DNA of 9,236 nt from Candidatus Omnitrophica bacterium UBA5776. Its GTDB lineage: Bacteria; Omnitrophota; Gorgyraeia; Gygaellales; Profunditerraquicolaceae. Shown here piece by piece: positions 1 through 6,068 of the stretch. The notes under the pieces were generated by a model, which did no database searches, was not told where the DNA came from, and saw only the letters and a program-made list of their open reading frames with translations. Positions within the stretch are counted from its first letter, which is position 1. Every line of letters starts with the position of its first letter. The position numbers and the translations under genes are program-made. The stretch spans positions 18,893 through 28,128 of the forward strand of contig DIEK01000021.1 of NCBI GenBank assembly GCA_002418595.1, read 5' to 3'.

Positions 1-228
1 TGCGCCCTGGCCGCCATAATCGGCGAAGAAGAATTGTCTCCTCTGGACAAGCTTTACCTGCAGTTCGGCGAATCATTCGAGCGCAGGTTTCTTTCCCAGA
101 AATACGACGAAAGGCGGACGCTGGAGGAAGGACTTTCGATAGGGTGGGAGGTTCTTTCCCTGCTGCCCAAGGAAGAACTGCTGCGCATACGCGACGAACA
201 CATAGAAAAATACTACGTGCGAAAATGA
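1..228 (+). CDS. atpB: V/A-type ATP synthase subunit B, C-terminal fragment
   Basis: Partial gene: the reading frame is open from base 1 and ends at the TGA at 226-228, leaving about 75 C-terminal residues. The text matches the end of V/A-type ATPase B subunits, with LSPLDKLYLQFGESFERRF near the start of the fragment, then DERRTLEEGLSIGWEVLSLL and a final KYY. In this family the B subunit is the non-catalytic nucleotide-binding subunit that alternates with A in the cytoplasmic V1/A1 head. The catalytic and P-loop-like regions lie upstream of the window. Its stop overlaps the start of subunit D (ATGA), the usual B-D order and a sign of translational coupling. Identification rests on family recall and is quite sure; ATP-synthesising versus ion-pumping direction cannot be told. 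Confidence 0.93.
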   Translation, partial: CALAAIIGEEELSPLDKLYLQFGESFERRFLSQKYDERRTLEEGLSIGWEVLSLLPKEELLRIRDEHIEKYYVRK

Positions 229-842
229 GAGTAAACGTAGCCGCGACGAAAACCAACCTTTTGAAGATGCGCAAGAGCCTGGAGCTCACCCGCGAGGGCT
301 ATGAACTGCTGGACGAGAAACGCAGGATATTGATTAACGAGCTTACTTCGCTTGTCCGCGTAATGGACCGGCTGCAGCGTCAGGCTTACGAGAGCCTCCG
401 CCTGGGATATGCCGCGCTTGAGCAGGCGGTGGTGGCCATGGGGCGCAGAAAGGTGGAGGAATTGAGCCTGTCTGTGGAGACGGAGCAGACCATCCGCATT
501 TCGCAGCGCCGCGTTATGGGCGTGAGCCTCCCTGTGATAGACGCCAAGGTCAAACAGAACTCCCCCTATTTTAGCTGCCCCGGGGTAAGCTTCTACGTTG
601 ACGAAACTATAACCAGATTTTCCTCCTTTGTGGAGATACTCGCTTCCCTGGCTGAGAAGAAGATAGCGGTTCTGCGCCTTGCCAGGGAGGTCAAAAAGAC
701 CATACGCAAGGTAAACGCCCTGGAAAAGATATACCTGCCTTATTATAAAGACGGCGTGAAATACATAAACGACAGGCTTGACGAGGAATCCAGGGACGCC
801 TTTTCGATGCTCAAGATCATAAAGAAGAATCTGGCGCATTAA
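225..842 (+). CDS. atpD: V/A-type ATP synthase subunit D (central stalk)
   Basis: Encodes 205 residues, normal for this subunit. The start is the ATG at 225-227, overlapping the subunit B stop by four bases. An in-frame upstream start at 144 would add 27 residues read inside atpB that look nothing like the family. The N-terminus (VAATKTNLLKMRKSLEL, then LLDEKRRILINEL) is the hallmark of subunit D, where two long helices at the ends of the protein form the antiparallel coiled coil of the rotor shaft. The charged C-terminal helix (KKTIRKVNALEKI, ending KIIKKNL) is the other half. It turns inside the A3B3 head and couples ATP chemistry to ion flow through the membrane ring. No terminator follows, and the next gene begins 28 bases downstream. 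Confidence 0.95.
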   Translation: MRVNVAATKTNLLKMRKSLELTREGYELLDEKRRILINELTSLVRVMDRLQRQAYESLRLGYAALEQAVVAMGRRKVEELSLSVETEQTIRISQRRVMGVSLPVIDAKVKQNSPYFSCPGVSFYVDETITRFSSFVEILASLAEKKIAVLRLAREVKKTIRKVNALEKIYLPYYKDGVKYINDRLDEESRDAFSMLKIIKKNLAH

Positions 843-870
843 CGCTATATTTGAATGTTGGGGGGTGAAG

Positions 871-1350
871 ATGTCGATCAAAACCATAGCTTTAGCGGTG
901 GCGGGTGCGGTATCGGGAGTGCCCACGGCGAAATACGCCATTTATCTTGCCAAGCTTATCGGAGCCAGGGTAGCCGGTATTTATGTTATAGACGAGCACA
1001 GTGTGGCGGAATTGCTGCGCAACCGCGTGTTCGTGGAAGTGGAAGCGCGTGAATACGAGAAAGAGCTGCGGGAACAGGGAAGCATACTGCTGGAACGCAT
1101 CGGGCGCATGGCCGAGGCCAAGGGGGTCGCTTTCGAGCCGTTCCTTCTGTCAGGGGACGTCCATCGCATGGTGATCAGTAAGACCGCCGAGATCGGCGCC
1201 GACCTGCTGGTGTTGGGGAAGATAAAGGAGTGGGAATCGCGGAAAGAAGTTTTTTACGACCCGGGGGAACAGATCTTTCGCGAGGCACCCTGCCAGGTGG
1301 TACTGGTGCAGAACACCGCCTCGGCCGAAGCGCTGTATAAAGAGATTTGA
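871..1350 (+). CDS. Universal stress protein (Usp) family, non-canonical nucleotide loop
   Basis: Encodes 159 residues with the alpha/beta Usp fold pattern: an opening strand IKTIALAVAG, a helix AKYAIYLAKLIGARVAGIYVID, a long middle helix, the strand-helix LLSGDVHRMVISKTAEIGADLLVLG, and the closing FREAPCQVVLVQ. The ATG at 871 is preferred over the GTG at 865 because the G-run at 860-865 then sits five bases upstream as the ribosome binding site. The ATP-binding signature of this family, G-x2-G-x9-G(S/T), should follow VLG; here the text is KIKEWESRKEVFYDPGEQ, without the G(S/T). It may therefore be a UspA-like member that does not bind ATP (inference). It is probably co-transcribed with the ATPase genes; a link to ATPase function is only suggested by position. 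Confidence 0.88.
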   Translation: MSIKTIALAVAGAVSGVPTAKYAIYLAKLIGARVAGIYVIDEHSVAELLRNRVFVEVEAREYEKELREQGSILLERIGRMAEAKGVAFEPFLLSGDVHRMVISKTAEIGADLLVLGKIKEWESRKEVFYDPGEQIFREAPCQVVLVQNTASAEALYKEI

Positions 1351-1389
1351 ATTCCGGGGACACAATACTTAATTCGGCAACGGCAACGG

Positions 1390-1410
1390 TAACGAAATCC
1401 GTTTCGGTTA
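1390..1410 (+). other. Imperfect stem-loop in the usp-glgP gap
   Basis: TAAC-GAAA pairs with TTTC-GGTTA around a four-base TCCG loop, with one bulged G at 1406. It is preceded by three near-copies of a hexamer (CGGCAA, CGGCAA, CGGTAA, about 1375-1392). There is no T-tract, so a classical intrinsic terminator is unlikely. The rest of the 1351-1474 gap holds only a weak candidate promoter and the glgP ribosome binding site. Confidence 0.3.
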
Positions 1411-1420
1411 AAGAAACACT

Positions 1421-1449
1421 TTGCACATCACCAAAGCGTAAGGAATAAT
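1421..1449 (+). promoter_or_regulatory. Weak candidate sigma70 promoter for glgP
   Basis: TTGCAC (1421-1426) and AATAAT (1444-1449) are separated by 17 bases. The -10 matches consensus at five of six bases, the -35 at only three. Transcription would start near 1456, leaving a short leader containing the GGAGGGG ribosome binding site at 1465-1471. The 124-base gap after usp makes a separate promoter plausible, but the match alone is weak. Confidence 0.25.
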
Positions 1450-1474
1450 AAGAAGCTGTTTTCTGGAGGGGTAA

Positions 1475-3970
1475 ATGCCCGTTAAATCCGTAAAGAAGAA
1501 GAGCCGCGCGCCGATCAAGAAATGGGACCCCATATACAAAGGGATGAGCAAGGATGCCTTGAAGACTTCCTTCAGGAACAACCGTCAGTATACCCTGGCC
1601 AAGGACAAGTATACCGCGACCGAATACGATAATTTTATGGCTATGGCGATAGCTACCCGCGATCGCCTGGTAGAACGTTGGATATTGACGCAGCAGAATT
1701 ATCACAGAAAGAACCTTAAGCGGGTTTATTATCTTTCAATGGAGTTCCTTCCCGGCCGTCTGCTGGCCGACAATATCATCAACCTCGGTATGCAGAAGGA
1801 AGCGCAGGAAGCCCTGAAGGACATGGGAATGAATTACGAGGAGCTTATCGACCAGGAAAGGGACGCCGGGCTCGGTAACGGCGGTCTCGGCAGACTGGCG
1901 GCCTGTTTTCTGGATTCGATGGCCACGCTGGGTATCCCGGCGCACGGTTACGGCATACGCTACGATTACGGGATATTCAGACAGCGCATAGTAGGGGGAT
2001 GTCAGGTCGAATCTCCGGACGAATGGCTGAAGCAAGGCAATCCCTGGGAGATAGCCCGGCCGGAATACACGGTAAAAATAAAATTCTACGGCAATACCCA
2101 TATGTCGCAAGATAAAGACGGCCGCCTGCGCGTGGAGTGGCGCGATACGCAGAACGTGCTGGCCATGCCTTACGACATCCCGGTGCCGGGTTTCGAGAAC
2201 GATGTCGTCAATACTCTGCGTCTCTGGTCGGCGCGCGGCACCGAGGAATTCGACCTGGGTTATTTCAACGACGGAGACTACGAAAAAGCGGTTTACAGCA
2301 AGCTTTTTTCTGAGAACATCTCCAAGGTCCTTTATCCCAATGACGGAGTCAGCCAGGGGAGGCTGCTCAGGCTTAAACAGGAATATTTCTTCACCGCGGC
2401 TTCCATATCTGATATTATACGCCGGTTCAAGGTGGAGAATACGGATTTTCGTACCCTGCCGGATAAGGTCGCCATTCAGCTCAATGACACTCATCCGGCG
2501 CTGGCGTTGGTCGAGTTTATGCGCATACTTATAGACGAGGAACGCCTGGAATGGGAAACCGCCTGGGGCATCACCGTGCGCACCTTTGCCTACACCAACC
2601 ATACGGTAATGCCTGAGGCGCTGGAATGTTGGCAGGTCCCGCTTTTGGAGAGCCTTCTGCCGAGGCACATGCAGATAATCTACGAAATAAATTCCCGTTT
2701 CCTGCGCCAGGTTATGGGCCGTTTTCCCTCCGAGCCGCAGAAACTCTCGAGGATGTCGCTGATAGAGGAAGGCGAAGTGAAACGCGTGCGCATGTCCTAT
2801 CTTTGCATCGTCGGCAGTCATTCCGTCAACGGCGTCTCGCGTCTTCATACCGAGATACTGAAGAAACAGCTTTTTCGCGATTTCTTCGAGTTCTCGCCGG
2901 AAAAATTCAACAACAAGACCAACGGCATAACGCAGCGTCGCTGGCTAAAAAAATCCAATCCCGGTTTGTCCGACTTGATCACCGGAGCCATAGGGAAAAA
3001 GTGGCTGACGAATCTTTATGAACTGAAGGATCTGGAGAGATTCGCCTCCGACGCCTCTTTTCGCCGAAAATGGCAGGAAGTCAAGGCGCAGAACAAGCGG
3101 ATGCTTACCGAACACGTGCGCCGGATGACAGGGATAATCATCGACCCCGATTCCATATTCGACGTCCAGGTTAAGCGCATCCATGAATATAAACGCCAGA
3201 CGCTTTTCTGCCTTTATATCATTTCCCGGTATCTTGATCTTAAGAAAAACAAGGGAAAAGAGATAGTCCCCAGAACATTCTTGTTCAGCGGCAAGGCCGC
3301 GCCGGGATACTTTATGGCCAAACTGATCATTAGATTCATCAACAGCATAGCGGCGGTGATAAACGGTGACCGGGAGATGGAAGATAAAATGAAGGTGATC
3401 TTCCTGGAGAATTACGGGGTTTCCCTGGCGGAAAAAATATTCCCGGCCAGCGACCTTTCCGAACAGATTTCCACCGCCGGCACCGAGGCCTCCGGCACAG
3501 GATGCATGAAGTTTATGATGAACGGCGCTTTGACCATCGGGACGCTGGACGGAGCCAACGTGGAGATAGCCGAAGCCGTAGGCAGTGAGAACATATTTAT
3601 TTTCGGGATGCAAGCCGAGGAGATAAACAGAATCCACGCCAAAGGGTACAATCCGCAGGAATATATTTCTCGTTCGCCGGAGCTAAAAGAGATATTGAAG
3701 CTGGTGAGGTCGGATTTCTTCTCTCCTTCGGAGCCGGGAACCTTCGAGCCTCTGGTGCAGAGCCTGATGAACAACGACCCTTTTATGGCCTGCGCGGATT
3801 TCGAATCTTATTGCAAGACCCAGGAAGCAGTTTCCGGAGCGTATCTCGACAGAAAAACCTGGGCCCAGAAATCCATTCTCAACACCGCGCGTTCCGGCAA
3901 GTTTTCCAGCGACCGTACCATAGAGGAATACGCGATGGATATCTGGAAAGTGGCCTGCGAGAAGAGATAA
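1475..3970 (+). CDS. glgP: Glycogen/starch alpha-glucan phosphorylase (GT35)
   Basis: Encodes 831 residues, a full-length glycogen phosphorylase. The enzyme releases glucose-1-phosphate from the ends of alpha-1,4-glucans using phosphate and pyridoxal phosphate. Landmarks in order: the N-terminal stretch RWILTQQNYHRKNLKRVYYL, the glycine loop GLGNGGLGRLA (from about residue 132), AIQLNDTHPALAL, AYTNHTVMPEALE, FNNKTNGITQRRWL (about 478-491), the phosphate-site VKRIHEYKRQ (about 566-575; Lys567, Arg568, Lys573), and the cofactor site EASGTGCMKF with Lys679 as the PLP Schiff-base lysine. The C-terminal half resembles animal phosphorylases closely, including SSDRTIEEYA near the end. Two oddities: Cys677 where the usual motif has Asn (TGNMK), and Gln487 where Pro is usual (NGITPRRW). 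Good ribosome binding site GGAGG at 1465-1469. Glycogen-chain degradation is sure; allosteric control is not predictable. Confidence 0.97.
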   Translation: MPVKSVKKKSRAPIKKWDPIYKGMSKDALKTSFRNNRQYTLAKDKYTATEYDNFMAMAIATRDRLVERWILTQQNYHRKNLKRVYYLSMEFLPGRLLADNIINLGMQKEAQEALKDMGMNYEELIDQERDAGLGNGGLGRLAACFLDSMATLGIPAHGYGIRYDYGIFRQRIVGGCQVESPDEWLKQGNPWEIARPEYTVKIKFYGNTHMSQDKDGRLRVEWRDTQNVLAMPYDIPVPGFENDVVNTLRLWSARGTEEFDLGYFNDGDYEKAVYSKLFSENISKVLYPNDGVSQGRLLRLKQEYFFTAASISDIIRRFKVENTDFRTLPDKVAIQLNDTHPALALVEFMRILIDEERLEWETAWGITVRTFAYTNHTVMPEALECWQVPLLESLLPRHMQIIYEINSRFLRQVMGRFPSEPQKLSRMSLIEEGEVKRVRMSYLCIVGSHSVNGVSRLHTEILKKQLFRDFFEFSPEKFNNKTNGITQRRWLKKSNPGLSDLITGAIGKKWLTNLYELKDLERFASDASFRRKWQEVKAQNKRMLTEHVRRMTGIIIDPDSIFDVQVKRIHEYKRQTLFCLYIISRYLDLKKNKGKEIVPRTFLFSGKAAPGYFMAKLIIRFINSIAAVINGDREMEDKMKVIFLENYGVSLAEKIFPASDLSEQISTAGTEASGTGCMKFMMNGALTIGTLDGANVEIAEAVGSENIFIFGMQAEEINRIHAKGYNPQEYISRSPELKEILKLVRSDFFSPSEPGTFEPLVQSLMNNDPFMACADFESYCKTQEAVSGAYLDRKTWAQKSILNTARSGKFSSDRTIEEYAMDIWKVACEKR

Positions 3971-3977
3971 AGAGAGA

Positions 3978-4024
3978 TCCCGCAGAGGCGGGATTAAATT
4001 CGCGGACGTCCCGCAGTGCCGGGA
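3978..4024 (+). repeat. Duplicated stem-loop repeat downstream of glgP
   Basis: Two 16-base units, at 3978-3993 and 4009-4024, are identical at 14 of 16 positions (TCCCGCAGAGGCGGGA and TCCCGCAGTGCCGGGA). Each folds on itself: 3977-3983 pairs with 3988-3994 (7 bp, four-base loop) and 4008-4013 pairs with 4020-4025 (6 bp). The 3' arm of the first unit can also pair with the 5' arm of the second (GCGGGA 3988-3993 with TCCCGC 4009-4014), giving alternative folds. No T-tract follows, so neither is a typical intrinsic terminator. Confidence 0.6.
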
Positions 4025-4026
4025 CT

Positions 4027-4058
4027 ATAACTTACGTTTGATGCGTTCCGTAAGTTAT
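4027..4058 (+). other. 10-bp perfect inverted repeat ahead of the small gene
   Basis: ATAACTTACG (4027-4036) is the exact reverse complement of CGTAAGTTAT (4049-4058), around a 12-base loop. It begins two bases after the duplicated stem-loops and ends ten bases before the Shine-Dalgarno at 4069. Without a T-tract it is a weak terminator candidate; it could be an operator-like palindrome, an mRNA-stabilising stem or part of a dispersed intergenic repeat. Confidence 0.5.
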
Positions 4059-4068
4059 CCGCCCATTT

Positions 4069-4076
4069 AAGGAGGT
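4069..4076 (+). promoter_or_regulatory. Strong Shine-Dalgarno of the 78-residue gene
   Basis: AAGGAGGT is a full-length anti-16S match placed six bases before the ATG at 4083. It is the best ribosome binding site in the window, decides the start, and argues that this small gene is truly and strongly translated. Confidence 0.8.
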
Positions 4077-4082
4077 TAAGAA

Positions 4083-4319
4083 ATGCCGTATGACAGCAGT
4101 CTGGATGAGAAGATTTTTTCTAAATCGCTCGATGGGGCAAACGGTAGAATAACGGTCAGCGTGTTCTCCTACAATAAAGGCGCCAAGAAATTGCAGATTA
4201 CCCGCGAGAACGGCGACAAAGAGGGGAACCTGCGTTTCACTAAGCTCGGCAGGCTCTCGATTGAGGAGATCGAAGGCATCCTTCCTTTTATACAGGAAGC
4301 CGTTCAGGCAATGAAATAA
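4083..4319 (+). CDS. Small PC4/YdbC-like protein, putative ssDNA/RNA binder
   Basis: Encodes 78 residues. Visible features are a short charged N-terminus, beta-rich text RITVSVFSYNKGAKKLQITR (about residues 21-40), a turn with NGDKEGNL, a basic strand RFTKLGRLSIEEIEG, and a closing amphipathic helix ILPFIQEAVQAM. This order (curved strands, SYN-x-G-x-x-K-L-x-I, KLGRL, C-terminal helix) resembles the bacterial transcriptional-coactivator p15/PC4-like family, whose members bind single-stranded nucleic acid as dimers through strands capped by a helix. That is pattern recall, not a search result. The start has a near-perfect Shine-Dalgarno. It lies between glgP and an MFS gene with no clear functional link to either. 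No signal peptide or membrane segment, so cytoplasmic. Confidence 0.8.
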   Translation: MPYDSSLDEKIFSKSLDGANGRITVSVFSYNKGAKKLQITRENGDKEGNLRFTKLGRLSIEEIEGILPFIQEAVQAMK

Positions 4320-4325
4320 ATGCCC

Positions 4326-4344
4326 GCCGGGGGTTGCCCCCGGC
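4326..4344 (+). other. GC-rich stem-loop between the PC4-like and MFS genes
   Basis: GCCGGGGG (4326-4333) pairs perfectly with CCCCCGGC (4337-4344) around a TTG loop. This very stable hairpin begins six bases after the upstream stop codon and ends two bases before the GGAG ribosome binding site (4347-4350) of the MFS gene. There is no T-tract. Likely roles are protecting the upstream message or damping expression of the downstream gene (inference). Confidence 0.6.
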
Positions 4345-4356
4345 ACGGAGAATGTT

Positions 4357-5607
4357 ATGAAAGACGCCGTTTCCCGCGCGGTTCCGGGCAAGATGAGCCC
4401 GGCGCTGCGGCTTATACTTTACCTCGGTCTGGTGAGTATGTTCGGGGATATCATTTACGAGGGCGCCCGCAGCGTGAACGGCCCTTATCTGAAGGTGTTG
4501 GCCGCAAACGCCGCAGTCGTGGGATTGGTCGCGGGCGCGGGTGAATTCATAGGATACGCCCTGCGGCTCTTGACCGGCTATCTTTCCGACAGGACGCGCT
4601 CTTACTGGGTTTCGGTATTCATCGGCTACGGGCTTCTCGTTTCTGTCCCGCTGCTTGCCTTGGCCGGGGCGTGGCAGGCCGCCGCGGCCCTGATCCTGAT
4701 GGAGCGGATCGGCAAGGCAATACGCAGCCCGGGCAGGGACACATTGATCTCGCACGCCGGCTCGCAGGTCGGCACCGGAATGAGCTTCGGCCTGCACGAG
4801 GCGCTCGATCAGTTCGGGGCATTGACCGGTCCGTTGCTCTTCACGCTTTTCTTCGCTTTTACCGTGAAAGGCCCTGCCGGGCCCCAGTCATACCGGCACG
4901 CTTATTCTCTGTTATGGGTGCCGTTCATCCTGGTTCTCGCCCTTCTTATTGCCGCTTTCCGAAAATTCCCGCGTCCGGAGACACTCGCGGCCGAAAAAAC
5001 CGCTCCCGGTTCAGACAAACTCTCCACCGTGTTTTGGCTTTACACGCTTTTTATTTTTCTTTGCGCCTGCGGTTTCGCTAATTTCCTCATCATTGCTTTC
5101 CATTTCAAGTCGGCCGGCGTCTTCAGCGACGCCAGGATACCTCTAATGTACGCCCTGGCCATGGGAATAGACGGTATCTCCGCTCTTGCCATAGGAAAAG
5201 CGTATGATGTCATGAAGAAAAAACGCGGGGACGGAAACGCCGGACTCGAACTGCTGTTTTTTACTCCGTTTCTATCCGCTCTGATACCGCTTCTGGTTTT
5301 CTCATCCGGGCCCGCCGCGGCAGCGGCCGGTATGTGCGTCTGGGGTATAGTGATGGGGGCGCATGAGACCATAATGCGCTCGGCCATCGCAGACATCACT
5401 CCCTTGCATAAAAGGGGGATCGGTTACGGAATATTCAATACCAGTTACGGTCTGGCCATGCTGGTAGGCGCTTCTTTGCAGGGGTTGTTATATACTCGTT
5501 CCATACCGCAGATCATTATTTTTACGATTTTTTCGCAGGTTGCTGCCCTGGCGGTTTTCTTTGTGCTTAGAGCGCGCATAACGGGATTGCGCAGGTCCGG
5601 GGAGTAA
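4357..5607 (+). CDS. Major facilitator superfamily transporter
   Basis: Encodes 416 residues, typical MFS length, with about 11-12 hydrophobic segments split by a hydrophilic central loop (about residues 205-225, RKFPRPETLAAEKTAPGSDK). The first half shows the MFS loop 2-3 signature as GYLSDRTRSYW (about 75-85), then ERIGKAIRSPGRDTLIS and GMSFGLHEALDQFGALTGPLL, the latter typical of a bacterial MFS_1 subgroup usually annotated only as MFS transporter. The second half carries a similar loop, GKAYDVMKKKRG. An inner-membrane secondary transporter is sure; the substrate cannot be read from sequence. The start at 4357 has GGAG six bases upstream, just past a strong hairpin. It may form an operon with the small upstream gene (37-base gap). 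Confidence 0.92.
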   Translation: MKDAVSRAVPGKMSPALRLILYLGLVSMFGDIIYEGARSVNGPYLKVLAANAAVVGLVAGAGEFIGYALRLLTGYLSDRTRSYWVSVFIGYGLLVSVPLLALAGAWQAAAALILMERIGKAIRSPGRDTLISHAGSQVGTGMSFGLHEALDQFGALTGPLLFTLFFAFTVKGPAGPQSYRHAYSLLWVPFILVLALLIAAFRKFPRPETLAAEKTAPGSDKLSTVFWLYTLFIFLCACGFANFLIIAFHFKSAGVFSDARIPLMYALAMGIDGISALAIGKAYDVMKKKRGDGNAGLELLFFTPFLSALIPLLVFSSGPAAAAAGMCVWGIVMGAHETIMRSAIADITPLHKRGIGYGIFNTSYGLAMLVGASLQGLLYTRSIPQIIIFTIFSQVAALAVFFVLRARITGLRRSGE

Positions 5608-5682
5608 AACTGTCAAGTAATTAAGTGCGCGGCGCGTCTTGTCTTCACTGCGGGATATTCGCTCTCTGCCCGCGCAGTAAAG

Positions 5683-5698
5683 CCGGAAGGAGGACCGG
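5683..5698 (+). promoter_or_regulatory. Ribosome binding site in a small hairpin loop
   Basis: CCGG (5683-5686) and CCGG (5695-5698) can pair, leaving AAGGAGGA (5687-5694), a strong Shine-Dalgarno, in the loop directly before the ATG at 5699. A four-base stem is weak, so it may be chance, but the placement is exact. The rest of the 5608-5698 gap shows no good promoter or terminator. Confidence 0.45.
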
Positions 5699-6028
5699 AT
5701 GGAGAACAATGTAGAGAACAAGCTGAACGAAAGTATCAATAATCTGATTGCCGCCGCGGAAGAACTGCGTAAGCTTTCCGGACAATTGGAAATCGGAGGG
5801 ACGGATGAGGGGATCAGGAATCAGTTGAGCGAGGCGCAGTGGTATCTGGGAGAGGAAAAGTCCAGACGGCAGCAGCTCGAGCAGTCCCTGCAGGACAAGG
5901 AAAACTGTATTCGGCAGATGTCGGATGAGATACGTAATCTCAAACAGCAGTTGAACGAAACCCAGTGGTATCTGGGAGAGGAACGGGCGAGATTGCAGCA
6001 GATGGAGAACCGTGTTAAGACTTCCTGA
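5699..6028 (+). CDS. Coiled-coil protein with duplicated QWYLGEE segment
   Basis: Encodes 109 residues; I do not recognise the family. The N-terminal 30 residues (LNESINNLIAAAEELRKLSG) form an amphipathic helix, followed by a glycine break (IGGTDEG, 32-38) and a continuous Gln/Glu/Arg-rich coiled coil to the end. Residues 42-61 and 84-103 are near-copies centred on QWYLGEE, exactly 42 residues (six heptads) apart, with Trp48 and Trp90 in equivalent places. No signal peptide or membrane segment is visible, so it is probably cytoplasmic and self-associating. Strong Shine-Dalgarno at 5687-5694. The downstream peptidase gene starts 40 bases later, so the two may be co-transcribed. A structural or scaffold role is the most that can be inferred. 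Confidence 0.8.
   Translation: MENNVENKLNESINNLIAAAEELRKLSGQLEIGGTDEGIRNQLSEAQWYLGEEKSRRQQLEQSLQDKENCIRQMSDEIRNLKQQLNETQWYLGEERARLQQMENRVKTS
5837..5983 (+). repeat. Two exact 21-base copies encoding QWYLGEE
   Basis: Bases 5837-5857 and 5963-5983 are identical over seven codons, third positions included, at an offset of 126 bases. The surrounding codons align at the protein level but differ in DNA. Identity at silent sites suggests a fairly recent duplication or gene conversion of this core, or strong selection on the DNA/RNA itself. Confidence 0.8.
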
Positions 6029-6048
6029 ATAAACGGTCTGCCACGATA

Positions 6049-6061
6049 GCGCCGGAGGCGC
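6049..6061 (+). promoter_or_regulatory. Hairpin holding the peptidase Shine-Dalgarno
   Basis: GCGCC (6049-6053) pairs with GGCGC (6057-6061) around a GGA loop. The best Shine-Dalgarno, GGAGG (6054-6058), is thus half loop and half stem, ten bases before the ATG at 6069. It could hold back translation of the peptidase. The short CTTTCT that follows makes a weak terminator an alternative. Confidence 0.45.
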
Positions 6062-6068
6062 CTTTCTA

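Noticed and set aside
144..224. Upstream in-frame start that would lengthen atpD by 27 residues
   Set aside because: The extra residues are an out-of-frame reading of atpB; family alignment by eye begins at the ATG at 225, which forms the standard ATGA overlap.
213..941. Open frame of 242 codons on the - strand over atpD
   Set aside because: Antisense shadow of a clearly conserved ATPase subunit; the translation shows no domain or membrane pattern.
1736..2848. Long open frame of 370 codons on the - strand inside glgP
   Set aside because: It lies fully antisense to a highly conserved phosphorylase frame, its translation has no recognisable family features, and it has no ribosome binding site context; long antisense frames are common opposite such genes.
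3977..3995. First post-glgP hairpin as an intrinsic terminator
   Set aside because: A good 7-bp stem but followed by TAAATTCG, not a T-tract; kept as a structural repeat instead.
5837..5983. Two-copy repeat as a possible CRISPR or other array
   Set aside because: Only two 21-base copies, in frame inside a coding sequence and explained by a protein-level heptad repeat.
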